Of a DNA stretch of 64,000 nt, positions 35,759 through 44,841 are shown in pieces. Source of the stretch: Trichocoleus desertorum ATA4-8-CV12 (GTDB lineage Bacteria > Cyanobacteriota > Cyanobacteriia > FACHB-46); contig JAHHIL010000012.1 of NCBI GenBank assembly GCA_019358975.1, positions 1-64,000 of the forward strand. Direction: 5' to 3'. The translations under genes and the position numbers were made by a program. Positions within the stretch are counted from its first letter, which is position 1, and each line of letters begins with the position of its first letter. The notes under the pieces were generated by a model. It saw nothing but the letters and a program-made list of their open reading frames with translations. It made no database searches and was not told the origin of the DNA.

Positions 35759-36943
35759 ATGACTCTCTCTTTGAACACGAACACAGCCCCCACTGCCGAG
35801 CAACTAGACCAAACGAAGCGAGCGATCGCTGCTTACGTCGCGAGCATTGATGCCAACCCGGATCGCCGCTCGGGTGCATACCCCTATTACCTGTTGCATG
35901 AACCGGGGCAGACTATTCTCGGCACTGTCCTGATGTTTCATGGCTTTAGTGCTAAGCCCCATCAGATGTGGCGACTAGCAGAATATCTCTTCCAGAATGG
36001 CTTTAATGTTTATCAAGCCACCCTAGCAGGCCATGAGTTTGCTCTGCCCAACAAGTATTGGCCTCAAGTTGACCTCAAGCCCGAAATTGCCACGCCTTTA
36101 CGCCAGAAAGTTCAGAGAGATCCCGTTCTTCAAAACTATTTTGCTAATTTAGCTGCCCATCCCAGCGATCGCCGCAACCCCAGCGCCACGCAACGTATCG
36201 CTCTAACCGCAAGATTAATCGCGATCGAGCCTCGATTACTCGATATTATCCAAGCCATTTCTCAGCCAGATGATCCCGACTTTGAGCGCTACTTTATCTC
36301 TTCCCACCTCAACTACCTGAGCGAGGCCAAAGCTCGACTGGCTGAGTTAGAGGCTCTACCTGGCCCAATCTATACAGTTGGCTTATCAGTGGGTGGCGCT
36401 GTAGCCCTAAGCCTTGCCGCCACTCGAAGCGATCGCATTGATCGAGTTGTCGCTTATGCACCTCTGCTGAAAGTTTATGGGGAAGAGCATCGGCAATATG
36501 TAAATCTGGCAGGCCCCCTCGACATCAAAGAACTGGGTTGGGACCCTAGCTTGCAATTTCCTGTCGGAGCACTAACCGCTGCCGATCGCTTTGGTAGCGC
36601 TTTTGTTCTTGACTCTAAACAGACCCGTACCCTGCAAAATGTCCCCACCTTCTTAGTTCTGACCGAAAATGAGGATGCCGCTGATATCAAAACTAACCAA
36701 ACTCTCTTTCAAAAGATTGGTGGCGCTCAACAAGGTCACTACTCCTACCTTTACCCAGCCCAACACCTAGTGCCTCACCCAATGGTGGACCCAACTGAGG
36801 TAAGCCAAGGCATGAGCAATCGCTTCTGGCAAAGTCTGTATCAAGAAACCTTCCGTTTTCTGACCCAGGGCACAGTAAATCTGAAGAACATGACCAACCT
36901 AGAACAGGTGCCCGAGCTACCCTTTGTGCCGCCTGTGCATTAA
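35759..36943 (+). CDS. alpha/beta hydrolase-fold protein
   Basis: 394 residues. The oxyanion region is ILGTVLMFHGFSAKPHQMW, the nucleophile elbow GLSVGGAVALSLA (G-x-S-x-G), and a late His lies in YLYPAQHLVPHPMV. A cap insertion is suggested by about 110 residues between the HG motif and the elbow. No signal peptide, so cytoplasmic. Substrate unknown; lipase or esterase is likely. The start at 35759 fits AGGA eight bases upstream; the ATG three codons earlier is possible. Confidence 0.85.
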   Translation: MTLSLNTNTAPTAEQLDQTKRAIAAYVASIDANPDRRSGAYPYYLLHEPGQTILGTVLMFHGFSAKPHQMWRLAEYLFQNGFNVYQATLAGHEFALPNKYWPQVDLKPEIATPLRQKVQRDPVLQNYFANLAAHPSDRRNPSATQRIALTARLIAIEPRLLDIIQAISQPDDPDFERYFISSHLNYLSEAKARLAELEALPGPIYTVGLSVGGAVALSLAATRSDRIDRVVAYAPLLKVYGEEHRQYVNLAGPLDIKELGWDPSLQFPVGALTAADRFGSAFVLDSKQTRTLQNVPTFLVLTENEDAADIKTNQTLFQKIGGAQQGHYSYLYPAQHLVPHPMVDPTEVSQGMSNRFWQSLYQETFRFLTQGTVNLKNMTNLEQVPELPFVPPVH

Positions 36944-36996
36944 TCGAGTAGAGTGAACTCCTGACCTATGAGTTAACTCGCTTGACTCCTATTCTT

Positions 36997-37152
36997 ATGA
37001 ACTACTTCCTTGGCCCAACTGCCGAGGAAGTTTTGTTGAGAAGCTTCTTTTTCGCGACAGATGTAGACGAGCGATCGAGCCAGTATAAATGGGATCAAGG
37101 TCGATACTCATGGTTTGGGCTAGTCTGGGCGGTTAGAAGCGATCGCTCCTAA
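36997..37152 (+). CDS. possible 51-residue small ORF
   Basis: A short frame, MNYFLGPTAEEVLLRSFFFA... to a TAA at 37150. Its composition is protein-like (many aromatic and charged residues), but it lacks a clear ribosome-binding site and I recognise no relative. It could be the front of a decayed gene. The rest of the gap (36944-37376) shows an AT-rich promoter-like stretch and nothing else. Confidence 0.25.
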   Translation: MNYFLGPTAEEVLLRSFFFATDVDERSSQYKWDQGRYSWFGLVWAVRSDRS

Positions 37153-37376
37153 TGGATGGCAGGCCAAGTTCTTGGGCATTTTGTATTTACGTATACAAAA
37201 TATTTACGCGTATCAATAAAAATAGATAAATGTTAATTTTGTCAACCCTTCTTAGCCTTATTATCCGAGACATAAATTTTTTTGATACCAAAACCAGCCC
37301 AAAAGGCATGACAACTTATGTTTTAATCAACTAAAGTGAAGAAGTGTATCGGCTTGTAGCCTTCCAGGTAACCTTT

Positions 37377-38186
37377 ATGACAGGTGTTGTACCCGCCAGC
37401 TTGCGTCTTTATGAGCTATATCGCAGTCAAACGGGTTTTCCAGTTCCATCTTCATCAGGGCTAACCGTATTTTGTGACTTCGATGGTCCCATCATTGATG
37501 TTTCAGAGCGGTACTACAGTACCTATCAGCTAGGTCTCGCCGATACCCAAGCGACTTACCAAGCTCAAGGAATTACCTTACCACTTCAGTTGCTGAGCAA
37601 AGACCAATTCTGGCAAATGAAGCAAGACCGGGTGCCAGATGTAGAAATTGCTATGCGCTCCGGTTTAAGCCAGCAAGAGCAAATTGATGTGTTTTTGCAG
37701 CGAGTTGGTCAAATCGTCAATCAGCCAACCTTGCTACAGAAGGATCGATTGCAACCTGGAGTGCGTTGGGCCTTAACCCTACTGCATACAAAAGGAATTC
37801 GGCTAGTTTTGGTCACACTACGATGCCAGAACCAAGCAACTCAAATTTTGCAAGAGTATGGTTTGCTGGATTTATTTAGCGGCATTTATGGCACCGACAA
37901 CGACCAAGCCGCCTACCAAAACTATGCTGACTGCAAAACCCAACTGTTGGCTAAAGCTGTAGCTGAACAGGGATTGAGCGGTGAACTAGCCCAGACAGCT
38001 TGGATGATTGGAGATACCGAAGCCGATATTGTGGCAGGGCAAGCCCTAGAAATTCCCACGATCGCCTTGACTTGCGGAATTCGGAGCCGACGCTACGTAG
38101 AGCGCCTGCAACCCACTTGTATTCTAGGCGACCTAGCCTCCGCAGTGCAGCACGTCGTCACTTGCTACCATCTGGTTCAGGCATAA
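37377..38186 (+). CDS. HAD-superfamily phosphatase
   Basis: 269 residues. HAD motifs: I, FCDFDGPIIDVS (about 34, both Asp present); II, VLVTLRCQNQ (Thr); III/IV, AWMIGDTEADIVAG (GDTxxD). This is the phosphoglycolate phosphatase-like subgroup with a helical cap between motifs I and II. Substrate unknown. The ATG at 37377 follows AGGTAACC; a GTG eleven codons upstream is less likely. Confidence 0.88.
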   Translation: MTGVVPASLRLYELYRSQTGFPVPSSSGLTVFCDFDGPIIDVSERYYSTYQLGLADTQATYQAQGITLPLQLLSKDQFWQMKQDRVPDVEIAMRSGLSQQEQIDVFLQRVGQIVNQPTLLQKDRLQPGVRWALTLLHTKGIRLVLVTLRCQNQATQILQEYGLLDLFSGIYGTDNDQAAYQNYADCKTQLLAKAVAEQGLSGELAQTAWMIGDTEADIVAGQALEIPTIALTCGIRSRRYVERLQPTCILGDLASAVQHVVTCYHLVQA

Positions 38187-38211
38187 AGGTTTAATAGCTT
38201 AAAATCCAAGC

Positions 38212-38796
38212 TTAAGGCTGCTCCAACAGGCCCATTCGCTCCCACCAGCGATTTAGAGGGAAGTAAACCACAGGAGCCCACAAACTACTCAAAATTGCCG
38301 AGCTTAGGGCTGTGCGCTGGTGATATGTCCAAATTTCTGCTAGCGTGCGTACTGCTTGCACTGAAGCGCCATCTAGCTTTTGCAAACTAAATTGAATGGC
38401 AATGACGGTTTCTGCTACCACAGCCATGCCAAACACAATCAGCGCCACCGAAATAAAATCTTCTTCAATGTAGCGCTGCTTTTGCAGGCGAGCCGTCAAA
38501 ACACCAACCAAAATCAAACTTAGGACATGGGTAGGATGAGCGGCTGTCATTCCATCTTGCAGAAGTCCTAGAACTAATCCGGCGATCGCACCTTGGAACA
38601 CTGTGCGTTTGACGCTCCAAGCAACGACCCAAATCAATAACCAGTTTGGGCCGATGCCTGCTAACTCTAGGCCCGGAAAGCGTAAAGGCAGAGCCAATAG
38701 ACACAAAATTACAGAGACAATCGTAACAGACCAATTTAGCAGCGAACGGCTATAAGCAGAGCTTTTTAGCAGATTTTTGAAAGGATCATTCCTCAT
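38212..38796 (-). CDS. mreD: rod shape-determining protein MreD
   Basis: 194 residues, about five membrane helices, with the family-typical short basic N-terminus and GLVLGLLQDGMTAAHP in the middle. MreD is the membrane partner of MreC and MreB in the elongation machinery. Its ATG overlaps the mreC stop by 4 bases. Sequence identity in this family is low, so the call rests on position and topology. Confidence 0.92.
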   Translation of the reverse strand: MRNDPFKNLLKSSAYSRSLLNWSVTIVSVILCLLALPLRFPGLELAGIGPNWLLIWVVAWSVKRTVFQGAIAGLVLGLLQDGMTAAHPTHVLSLILVGVLTARLQKQRYIEEDFISVALIVFGMAVVAETVIAIQFSLQKLDGASVQAVRTLAEIWTYHQRTALSSAILSSLWAPVVYFPLNRWWERMGLLEQP

Positions 38797-39578
38797 GGGG
38801 CATCCGACTTGGGAGTAGCAGACGTGGAATCAGGAATTGCTGATTGATGAGGGTAAACAATTACCCACTCCAAATAACTAATGGGAGCAGACAACTCAAT
38901 CACAGCCTCTGGGGCAGGGCTTTTGTTTAGGTTGACTGACTCAACCCGACCCACAGGCATGCCTGATGGGAAGAGCTGGCTAAACGTAGAAGTAGAAATC
39001 ACATCGCCACGTCGCACATCAGGAACTTTATCGAAGAACTCTAGAACGGCTCGGTTAGCCGCTTGCCCACGCATGTATCCGGTATAACGGCTACGGCTCA
39101 CTACAACTCCTACGCGGCTCGTGGGATCGCTGATCAAGAGGACACGGCTCGTACGGGGGGTGACACTCGTAACTCGACCCACCAAGCCTCCTGGCCCTGC
39201 TACCACATATCCCACTTGCAACCCGTCTTTGCTACCCCGTCCTAGAGTCACCTGCTGCCACCAGTGGTCAGCACTGCGCCCAATCACTGGAGCGGCAATT
39301 CCTTTTCGCGGTCTCGTGGAGGCGTAACTCAGTAAGTCTTGAAGTTTTTGGTTTTGGCTTTCTAGCTCGACCAAGCGCTGCTGTAGCTCTAGGACTCGTG
39401 CATTCGCAATCTGCTCTTCTGCGTTAGGGGCACCTTGGAAGGGACGAGTCATACCTTGATACACTTCTAGAATCGCTGCTCCTTGGGTCTCCCGAACCAT
39501 CCAGGCAGTGCCCAGGGTAACACCCACTAGCAACATTTTTATGCCATATCGATCCCACCAGCGACGCAGTGTATACAT
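38793..39578 (-). CDS. mreC: rod shape-determining protein MreC
   Basis: 261 residues. One N-terminal membrane helix (about 13-28), a periplasmic coiled coil (about 55-90; ARVLELQQRLVELESQNQKL) and a beta domain with GRVTSVTPRTSRVLLISDP and VRRGDVISTSTFSQLFPSG. MreC links cytoplasmic MreB to wall synthases. Lies between mreB and mreD in the standard order. Confidence 0.96.
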   Translation of the reverse strand: MYTLRRWWDRYGIKMLLVGVTLGTAWMVRETQGAAILEVYQGMTRPFQGAPNAEEQIANARVLELQQRLVELESQNQKLQDLLSYASTRPRKGIAAPVIGRSADHWWQQVTLGRGSKDGLQVGYVVAGPGGLVGRVTSVTPRTSRVLLISDPTSRVGVVVSRSRYTGYMRGQAANRAVLEFFDKVPDVRRGDVISTSTFSQLFPSGMPVGRVESVNLNKSPAPEAVIELSAPISYLEWVIVYPHQSAIPDSTSATPKSDAP

Positions 39579-39898
39579 GCAATCTAAAATATCTTGATTT
39601 GAGCTTACGGTTTAAGAATCTTTAAGGTTGCTAGAAATTGTCCCCTTTGTTTAAAGCGGGTTAGCGCTAGGTCAAAGGAAGGCTTACAAGAAGCGATCGC
39701 TCAGCTAAGAGCAGGTAGATTCTGCATAAATTCACTCAGTAGGGCAGCATGAGTCGCCTAGAGCGTTCGGCAACAGAATGCAGCAGCACTCAAGTAGAAA
39801 CCAAGCAGTCTGTTACTGCTCTGCAAACCAAGGGAGTGGGCGATCGCCACCCCCTGCACAAGAAACTTGTTAGCACTGCACGAAACCAGCGGATGCAG
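39579..39898. other. gap between mreB and mreC
   Basis: 320 bases without a gene. A GGGGGTGGCGATCGCCCACTCCC-type inverted repeat around 39835-39857, centred on a HIP1 site and just downstream of mreB on the minus strand, could slow or partly terminate transcription between mreB and mreC. The plus-strand frame at 39749-39937 has no coding character. Confidence 0.4.
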
Positions 39899-40942
39899 TT
39901 ACATATGCCGGGAGCGGCCACTAAACACCCGCTCTAGCTGCTTAAAGTTCTCCAGAACCCGACCTGTGCCTAATACAACACAGCTCAGGGGATCGGCAGC
40001 AACGTGAACCACAATTCCAGTTTCGTGGCTAATCAGGGTGTCAATCCCTTTTAACAATGCACCTCCACCAGCCAACATAATGCCGCGATCAATAATGTCC
40101 GCCGCCAGTTCTGGGGGAGTGCGTTCTAAGGTGCGCTTAACAGCCTCAACAATCACCAAGAGAGGCTCGGACATGCTCTCACGAATTTCTGGTCCCTTAA
40201 TGGTGACGGTACGAGGTAACCCAGACAGTAAATGCAAACCCCGGACTTCCATCATGGCTTCATCCACTTCATTGGTGGGGTAAGCAGAACCGATGCGAAT
40301 TTTAATTTCTTCGGCTGTACGTTCCCCAATCACCAAGTTGTGCACTTTCTTCATGTACTGGGTGATTGACTCGCTCAACTCATCACCCGCGACCCGTACC
40401 GACTCACTCAGTACAGTCCCTTGCAAACTCAATACAGCAACTTCGGTAGTACCACCACCAATGTCGATAATCATGTTGCCTGTTGGTTCTGCGACAGGCA
40501 GACCCGCACCGATCGCGGCGGCAACTGGCTCATCAATCAAATAGACTTCACGGGCACCCGCTTGCGAAGCTGCTTCCATGACCGCCCGACGCTCTACACC
40601 CGTAACACCACTGGGAATACCAATGACAATCCGGGGGGAAACCAGCGTGCGACCTTCATGCACCCGCCGAATAAAATGCTTCAACATCAACTCTGCGGTG
40701 TCGAAGTCAGCAATTACGCCATCCCTGAGGGGACGCAGTGCCACTACATTCCCAGGGGTCCGTCCTAGCATTTTTTTGGCATCTTCTCCGACCGCTAAAG
40801 GCACTCGATCATCTTGATCGATCGCAACTACGGAAGGTTCTTGGAGAACAATCCCTTTACCCGATACATAAACTAGTGTGTTGGCGGTACCGAGGTCGAT
40901 ACCCATGTCCCGAGATAAGGAAAAACGACTGAAAAGACCCAC
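39899..40942 (-). CDS. mreB: rod shape-determining protein MreB (bacterial actin)
   Basis: 347 residues, full length. Actin-fold nucleotide motifs: MGIDLGTANTLVYV (phosphate 1), NMIIDIGGGTTEVAVLS (phosphate 2), and GIMLAGGGALLKGIDT (adenosine). An amphipathic N-terminus (GLFSRFSLSRD) can contact the membrane. It polymerises under the inner membrane and directs cell elongation. First gene of the mreBCD cluster. Confidence 0.98.
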   Translation of the reverse strand: MGLFSRFSLSRDMGIDLGTANTLVYVSGKGIVLQEPSVVAIDQDDRVPLAVGEDAKKMLGRTPGNVVALRPLRDGVIADFDTAELMLKHFIRRVHEGRTLVSPRIVIGIPSGVTGVERRAVMEAASQAGAREVYLIDEPVAAAIGAGLPVAEPTGNMIIDIGGGTTEVAVLSLQGTVLSESVRVAGDELSESITQYMKKVHNLVIGERTAEEIKIRIGSAYPTNEVDEAMMEVRGLHLLSGLPRTVTIKGPEIRESMSEPLLVIVEAVKRTLERTPPELAADIIDRGIMLAGGGALLKGIDTLISHETGIVVHVAADPLSCVVLGTGRVLENFKQLERVFSGRSRHM

Positions 40943-41346
40943 TAGTTTCTACGCCCCTAAACGAAATGCTGCCGCGCCTGAATACAATGTAGCCGAGGTG
41001 GATTTTATTACGTTTTTTATCCTGAGTCTAGTTAGCTTCAGGTTAACTGTAAATCCAGCTAATTACGATAACCTTGACGAATCTTTAGTCACATTCCTAC
41101 GATGGCAAGCTGGAATCAGGATAAATTTCGAATTTGTTTGGTCTTGATAACTTTTATCTTAACGACTAATCGCGACAGAACTTAACAATATTTGCATCCT
41201 TAAATTAGTGATAAATTGAACCTTATAACTACTCAGGGTCACAGGTTTTTTAGTGGCATGTTTTAGCGATTTTGAGGGGAGCAGTAGCTCACTACTGACA
41301 ACCCATTAAATTGCAGCCATAGCAGGAAAACTTTCGATATACTATA
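40943..41346. other. divergent promoter region between mreB and ssb
   Basis: About 400 bases, AT-rich from 41000 on. It holds the mreB promoter (minus strand) and leads into the ssb control region. No gene or structured RNA is recognised. Confidence 0.45.
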
Positions 41347-41360
41347 GGTACACTTGTACT
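41347..41360 (+). promoter_or_regulatory. LexA (SOS) box upstream of ssb
   Basis: GGTACACTTGTACT is a perfect match to the cyanobacterial LexA consensus RGTACNNNDGTWCB described in Anabaena, as I recall it. It sits 23 bases before the ssb ATG and directly after a TATACT -10-like element at 41338-41343, where a bound repressor would block transcription. Confidence 0.75.
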
Positions 41361-41382
41361 AAAACTCTGTACTGATAATCCT

Positions 41383-41751
41383 ATGAGTCTTAATGTTGTT
41401 ACTTTAGTCGGTCGAGTCGGGGGAGACCCCGATGTGAAATTTTTCGAGTCGGGTAGCGTGGTGTGCAACTTGACGTTGGCTGTCGATCGCCGCACGCGCA
41501 ACAGCGACCAGCCAGACTGGTTTAATTTGGAGCTATGGGGCAAAACGGCTCAAGTAGCGGCTGACTATGTACGTAAAGGCAGCTTAATTGGCGTTAGTGG
41601 GGCACTCAAGTTTGAGTCTTGGCAGGATCGCAACACAGGAGCAACTCGTACCAAGCCTGTGATTCGAGTCGATCGCTTAGAACTGCTAGGCTCCAAGCGG
41701 GACAATGACGCTGGTTCCATGAACAATTACGGCGGCGACGATGAATTTTAA
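41383..41751 (+). CDS. ssb: single-stranded DNA-binding protein
   Basis: 122 residues. An OB-fold SSB: LNVVTLVGRVGGDPDVKFF, CNLTLAVDRRTRN, WFNLELWGKTAQVAADYV (shown in part), KPVIRVDRLELLG. The C-terminus is short and acidic (NNYGGDDEF), a reduced version of the DDDIPF tail that recruits repair proteins. Shorter than E. coli SSB, as is common in cyanobacteria. A LexA box upstream suggests DNA-damage control. Confidence 0.95.
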   Translation: MSLNVVTLVGRVGGDPDVKFFESGSVVCNLTLAVDRRTRNSDQPDWFNLELWGKTAQVAADYVRKGSLIGVSGALKFESWQDRNTGATRTKPVIRVDRLELLGSKRDNDAGSMNNYGGDDEF

Positions 41752-41791
41752 CGGGAACGCCTAATTTCGATACCTTGTAATTGTGATGGTA

Positions 41792-41820
41792 GGGGCAGGT
41801 CTTGAGCCTGCCCTTTTTAT
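41792..41820 (+). terminator. Rho-independent terminator after ssb
   Basis: GGGCAGGT CTTG AGCCTGCCC forms a stem of about 9 pairs followed by TTTTTAT. It lies just before the convergent SIMPL gene. Confidence 0.9.
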
Positions 41821-41836
41821 ATGGATATATGGTTGG

Positions 41837-42589
41837 TTAATACCGGATTTCTAGGGTGACGCTGGCATCGACTTGTTGTTCGCCACCCTCTACAGGCGTA
41901 TCAGCCATTTCGGCGCGTTGCAATTTAGAGAAGGCCATAACGGGGCGAGGCGGTGGGGCACTGGCTCCATTAACTTGAATACTCACAATTTCTTGAGCGG
42001 TGAAGTTGAGTGCCTCTAAAACAGCGTTGGCTTGCTGTTGGGCATCTTGGGTGGCTTCTCGTAGCGCTTGTTTCTGGGCGGCGGCGATCGCGGGGTCTGG
42101 AGCTACAAAACTCACGCCATTGACTCGCGTCGCTCCTGCTTTCACTGCATCATCAATGATGGTGCCTGCTCGTTGCGTATCGACACGGAAGCTGACGGTG
42201 TTGGTCGCGATGTAGCCCACTAAACGTTGCGTGTTGTTTTCGTAACTATAGTTGGGGTTCAGGGTAATGCCTGTGGTTTGCAGTTTCTCCACATTGCGCG
42301 CCTTGAGCAACTCTACAACTGCCGAAGAACGCTTGGCAGCTTCTTGCTGCACTGCTTCTGCGGTTTTGCCTTGCACCTCCACTCCCAGTTCAACTTGAGT
42401 CAGAGTGGTGGGGATCATTTCTATGCCACGGCCAGTCACAGTGAGGGTTCTCAGCATTCTCTCTTGGGCTCGTTCTTGAGCTAGAACAGGGTTGGCAAAG
42501 GTGAGGCTCAGCAGCCCTAAGGCGAGCGGTAAAGCGGTCCAGCGCTGCCAAGAGCGGGATGGACGGTGGGACAGGTGGGCTGGGTACAT
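41837..42589 (-). CDS. SIMPL (DUF541) domain periplasmic protein
   Basis: 250 residues from the ATG at 42589, with GGAGGAG upstream. Signal peptide about 1-37 (LPLALGLLSLTFANPVLAQ). The DUF541/SIMPL domain shows LTVTGRGIEMIPTTLTQVEL, NPNYSYENNTQRLVGYIATN and a C-terminal VDASVTLEIRY. Periplasmic; the molecular role of the family is not settled (stress or oligomeric scaffold). Confidence 0.92.
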   Translation of the reverse strand: MYPAHLSHRPSRSWQRWTALPLALGLLSLTFANPVLAQERAQERMLRTLTVTGRGIEMIPTTLTQVELGVEVQGKTAEAVQQEAAKRSSAVVELLKARNVEKLQTTGITLNPNYSYENNTQRLVGYIATNTVSFRVDTQRAGTIIDDAVKAGATRVNGVSFVAPDPAIAAAQKQALREATQDAQQQANAVLEALNFTAQEIVSIQVNGASAPPPRPVMAFSKLQRAEMADTPVEGGEQQVDASVTLEIRY

Positions 42590-42729
42590 GGGATGGCTCC
42601 TCCTCACAATCGCAAGCATGGCGACTAAATGGCGTTGATGGTTCTAATCTGTCATCTCCAGTGGTACAAAGTCTGATTGGTTACATTTTTAGAAACTTAC
42701 AGACTTGGCTGGTGAGGAGCGCGATCGCG

Positions 42730-43143
42730 ATGGCTTATTGGTTGTTGAAGAGTGAACCGGACGTTTATAGCTATGCAGACTTGGAGCGAGACGGGCAAAC
42801 AATTTGGGATGGGGTGAACAATAATCTAGCGCTGAAGCACATCCGCACCATGCAGCCAGGAGATTTGGCGCTGATCTATCACACAGGGGACGAGCGCCGA
42901 GCTACCGGGATCGCTGAAGTCGTGAGCGAGCCTTATGCCGACCCTGCTTTAGCTGACCCGAAACGAGCTGTGGTCGATGTGCAAGCTGTGCGATCGCTGC
43001 CGCAACCCGTGACTCTGGCTCAGATTAAGCAAGACAGTAGTTTTGAAGGGTTTGATTTGTTGCGGATTAGTCGGCTTTCAGTGGTGCCAGTCTCACCTGA
43101 ACATTGGCAACGAATTCTGCAACTAGCGGGGGAGTCCTCCTAA
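42730..43143 (+). CDS. EVE-domain protein
   Basis: 137 residues. The start MAYWLLKSEPDVYSYADLER and MQPGDLALIYHTGDERRATGIAEV define the EVE (PUA-like) fold. EVE domains bind modified bases in nucleic acids and occur in modification-dependent restriction systems; the stand-alone form is also common in ordinary bacterial chromosomes. The longer frame reaching 42559 has no family-like N-terminus. 43 bases before the nuclease gene. Confidence 0.93.
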   Translation: MAYWLLKSEPDVYSYADLERDGQTIWDGVNNNLALKHIRTMQPGDLALIYHTGDERRATGIAEVVSEPYADPALADPKRAVVDVQAVRSLPQPVTLAQIKQDSSFEGFDLLRISRLSVVPVSPEHWQRILQLAGESS

Positions 43144-43186
43144 AATCGTCTGTAGCGCTCTGTCCTCACTTCCTCCTGGGTCATTC

Positions 43187-43999
43187 ATGGCTTACCACCT
43201 CTCTGCCGCCAAGCTGCAAACCTACCATCGCTGTGCCCAGTCCTACTATTTCCGTTATGAACGTGGGATTAAAACCGCTGCTTTCTTTGGGTCTGCGTCT
43301 CTGGGTACGGCGTTGCACGAAGCTTTAGCGCAGATCTACCGCGATTGGCACTATCAAGAACCGATTCCAGGGCTTGATTGGGTGGAATACTGCTGGAGCC
43401 AGCACACTCAAGGACTCAGCCCTAACCAGGTGACACAAGGGCAAGCAATGTTGCAGCGCTATCACGAGCGCTTTATTGCTAGCCAAACTGCGATCGCACG
43501 CCCGCTAGCAGTCGAAGGCAAAATTCAGGGATCGCTTCAAGTTGAAAATTTAGAATTTACTGTTTCAGGGCGTTACGATCGCCTGGATTATTTATCCGAT
43601 GGCTTGGAGCTGATCGACTATAAATCCAACAAAGACACTAAACTGCTAGACCCAGCAGAACTTAATCTGCAAATTGGGCTGTATTACTTGGCCTTAGAGC
43701 AAACCTACCCACAAACACTACGGCGCTTGAGTTTAATTTATCTTCGTACAGGTGAGAAAATTAGCTTTGAAGTCACACCAGACCATAAGCAGCGAGTTGA
43801 GTCTGCCATTAGTGATTTAGCGCTACGCTTGCGAACGGATGCCGCTTGGGAACCTACGACTGGCGGGCATTGCGATCGCTGCACCTATGCTCGCTATTGC
43901 CCAGGGGTACAAGCGGAGCCAGAACCCTTACCCGCTGATGCCAAACCCCGTCCAGAACTTCAGTTAGCGCTGAGCTTAGCGTTAGATTCGGCAAGCTGA
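43187..43999 (+). CDS. PD-(D/E)XK nuclease, Cas4/AddB-like, with four-Cys Fe-S pattern
   Basis: 270 residues. RecB-like nuclease: HLSAAKLQTYHRCAQSYYF (first Cys, residue about 16), LGTALHEALAQIY (His of the first motif), GLELIDYKSNKDT (Asp and Lys), QIGLYYLAL (QxxxY), and C-terminal CDRCTYARYC. As in Cas4 and AddB, one N-terminal and three C-terminal Cys should hold a 4Fe-4S cluster. It is a stand-alone protein, not part of AddAB or a CRISPR locus. Paralogous in plan to 30549-31478. Confidence 0.88.
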   Translation: MAYHLSAAKLQTYHRCAQSYYFRYERGIKTAAFFGSASLGTALHEALAQIYRDWHYQEPIPGLDWVEYCWSQHTQGLSPNQVTQGQAMLQRYHERFIASQTAIARPLAVEGKIQGSLQVENLEFTVSGRYDRLDYLSDGLELIDYKSNKDTKLLDPAELNLQIGLYYLALEQTYPQTLRRLSLIYLRTGEKISFEVTPDHKQRVESAISDLALRLRTDAAWEPTTGGHCDRCTYARYCPGVQAEPEPLPADAKPRPELQLALSLALDSAS

Positions 44000-44010
44000 A
44001 GACTTCTAGG

Positions 44011-44841
44011 GTGCCAGTGGCATTCAATCGGGCGACAGGTTATGGTCAGAGACAATTGCCAATAGCTTCTGACCTATCTCCTGACTTTATGTCTGATATT
44101 TCTGCGCCCGGTATCTTGGCAAATTGCGTTTCTGCGATCGCCCGCTCTGGAGTAGTCACCTTACCAACTAAAACTCTGCTACGGCTTGGAGGACTCACAA
44201 CCGCTGTATTGTTGGCTGTCACTTCTCCCTTAGTAGCTAGAGCCGAACTGTTTAACGGTCCTCTAGATCGCCTTCCGGTAGCAGAGCGAGTGGCGTTACG
44301 CAGCGGCAAGGTAGTGGTCACAGGAGATCAAGGCCGCTATGTGGCTAAAGTTTTGGTTAAAGCTCCTCCGGATGTGGTTTGGTCAGTGTTGACCGACTAT
44401 GCCAATCTGTCCAAATTTCTCCCTAATGTCGTTTCGAGCCGTGTAATTGAGGCGCAGGGTAATCGCAAAGTGGTGGAGCAGGTGGATGTGCGTCAGGTGT
44501 TGCTGGTTAGCAGGCGATCGCGTTTGCGCACCGAAAACATTGAAACTGCGAAAAAACGGATTGATTTTCGACTGCTGGAAGGCGATGTGAAAACGCTGCA
44601 AGGATATTGGCAAATTAATTCCGTAGCGGCTTATCCAGGGGCTTCTGCAACTCAAGTGCTGCTGACGCAAGATATTACGGCAGAACCCGGTGCAGGCACC
44701 CCCAAAGGGCTGTTCTACAACCTGTTTCGCAGTGGCTTGAATGAATCTCTCACTGCGATTAGCCAAGAAATCGGTCGGCGAACCTTGCAGGCAACAGCCC
44801 ACCATGCTCAACCGCAAACCTCCCCCACCCGTTCCTTCTGA
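44011..44841 (+). CDS. exported SRPBCC/START-like (cyclase/dehydrase) protein
   Basis: 276 residues from a GTG at 44011; the ATG at 44089 (26 residues shorter) is also possible. A hydrophobic segment (LRLGGLTTAVLLAVTSPLVARA) serves as signal peptide. The mature part is a polyketide cyclase/SRPBCC fold: VAKVLVKAPPDVVWSVLTDY, NLSKFLPNVVSSRVIE, LEGDVKTLQGYWQINSV. Such domains bind hydrophobic ligands; target unknown. Its end overlaps the methyltransferase start by 38 bases. Confidence 0.85.
   Translation: MPVAFNRATGYGQRQLPIASDLSPDFMSDISAPGILANCVSAIARSGVVTLPTKTLLRLGGLTTAVLLAVTSPLVARAELFNGPLDRLPVAERVALRSGKVVVTGDQGRYVAKVLVKAPPDVVWSVLTDYANLSKFLPNVVSSRVIEAQGNRKVVEQVDVRQVLLVSRRSRLRTENIETAKKRIDFRLLEGDVKTLQGYWQINSVAAYPGASATQVLLTQDITAEPGAGTPKGLFYNLFRSGLNESLTAISQEIGRRTLQATAHHAQPQTSPTRSF

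Noticed and set aside
39749-39937. 62-codon plus-strand frame between mreB and mreC
   Set aside because: Overlaps the mreB end, lacks a ribosome-binding site, and has no coding character.
42559-42729. N-terminal extension of the EVE gene
   Set aside because: The family begins at MAYWLLKSEPD; the extension overlaps the SIMPL gene start on the other strand and has no homologous look.
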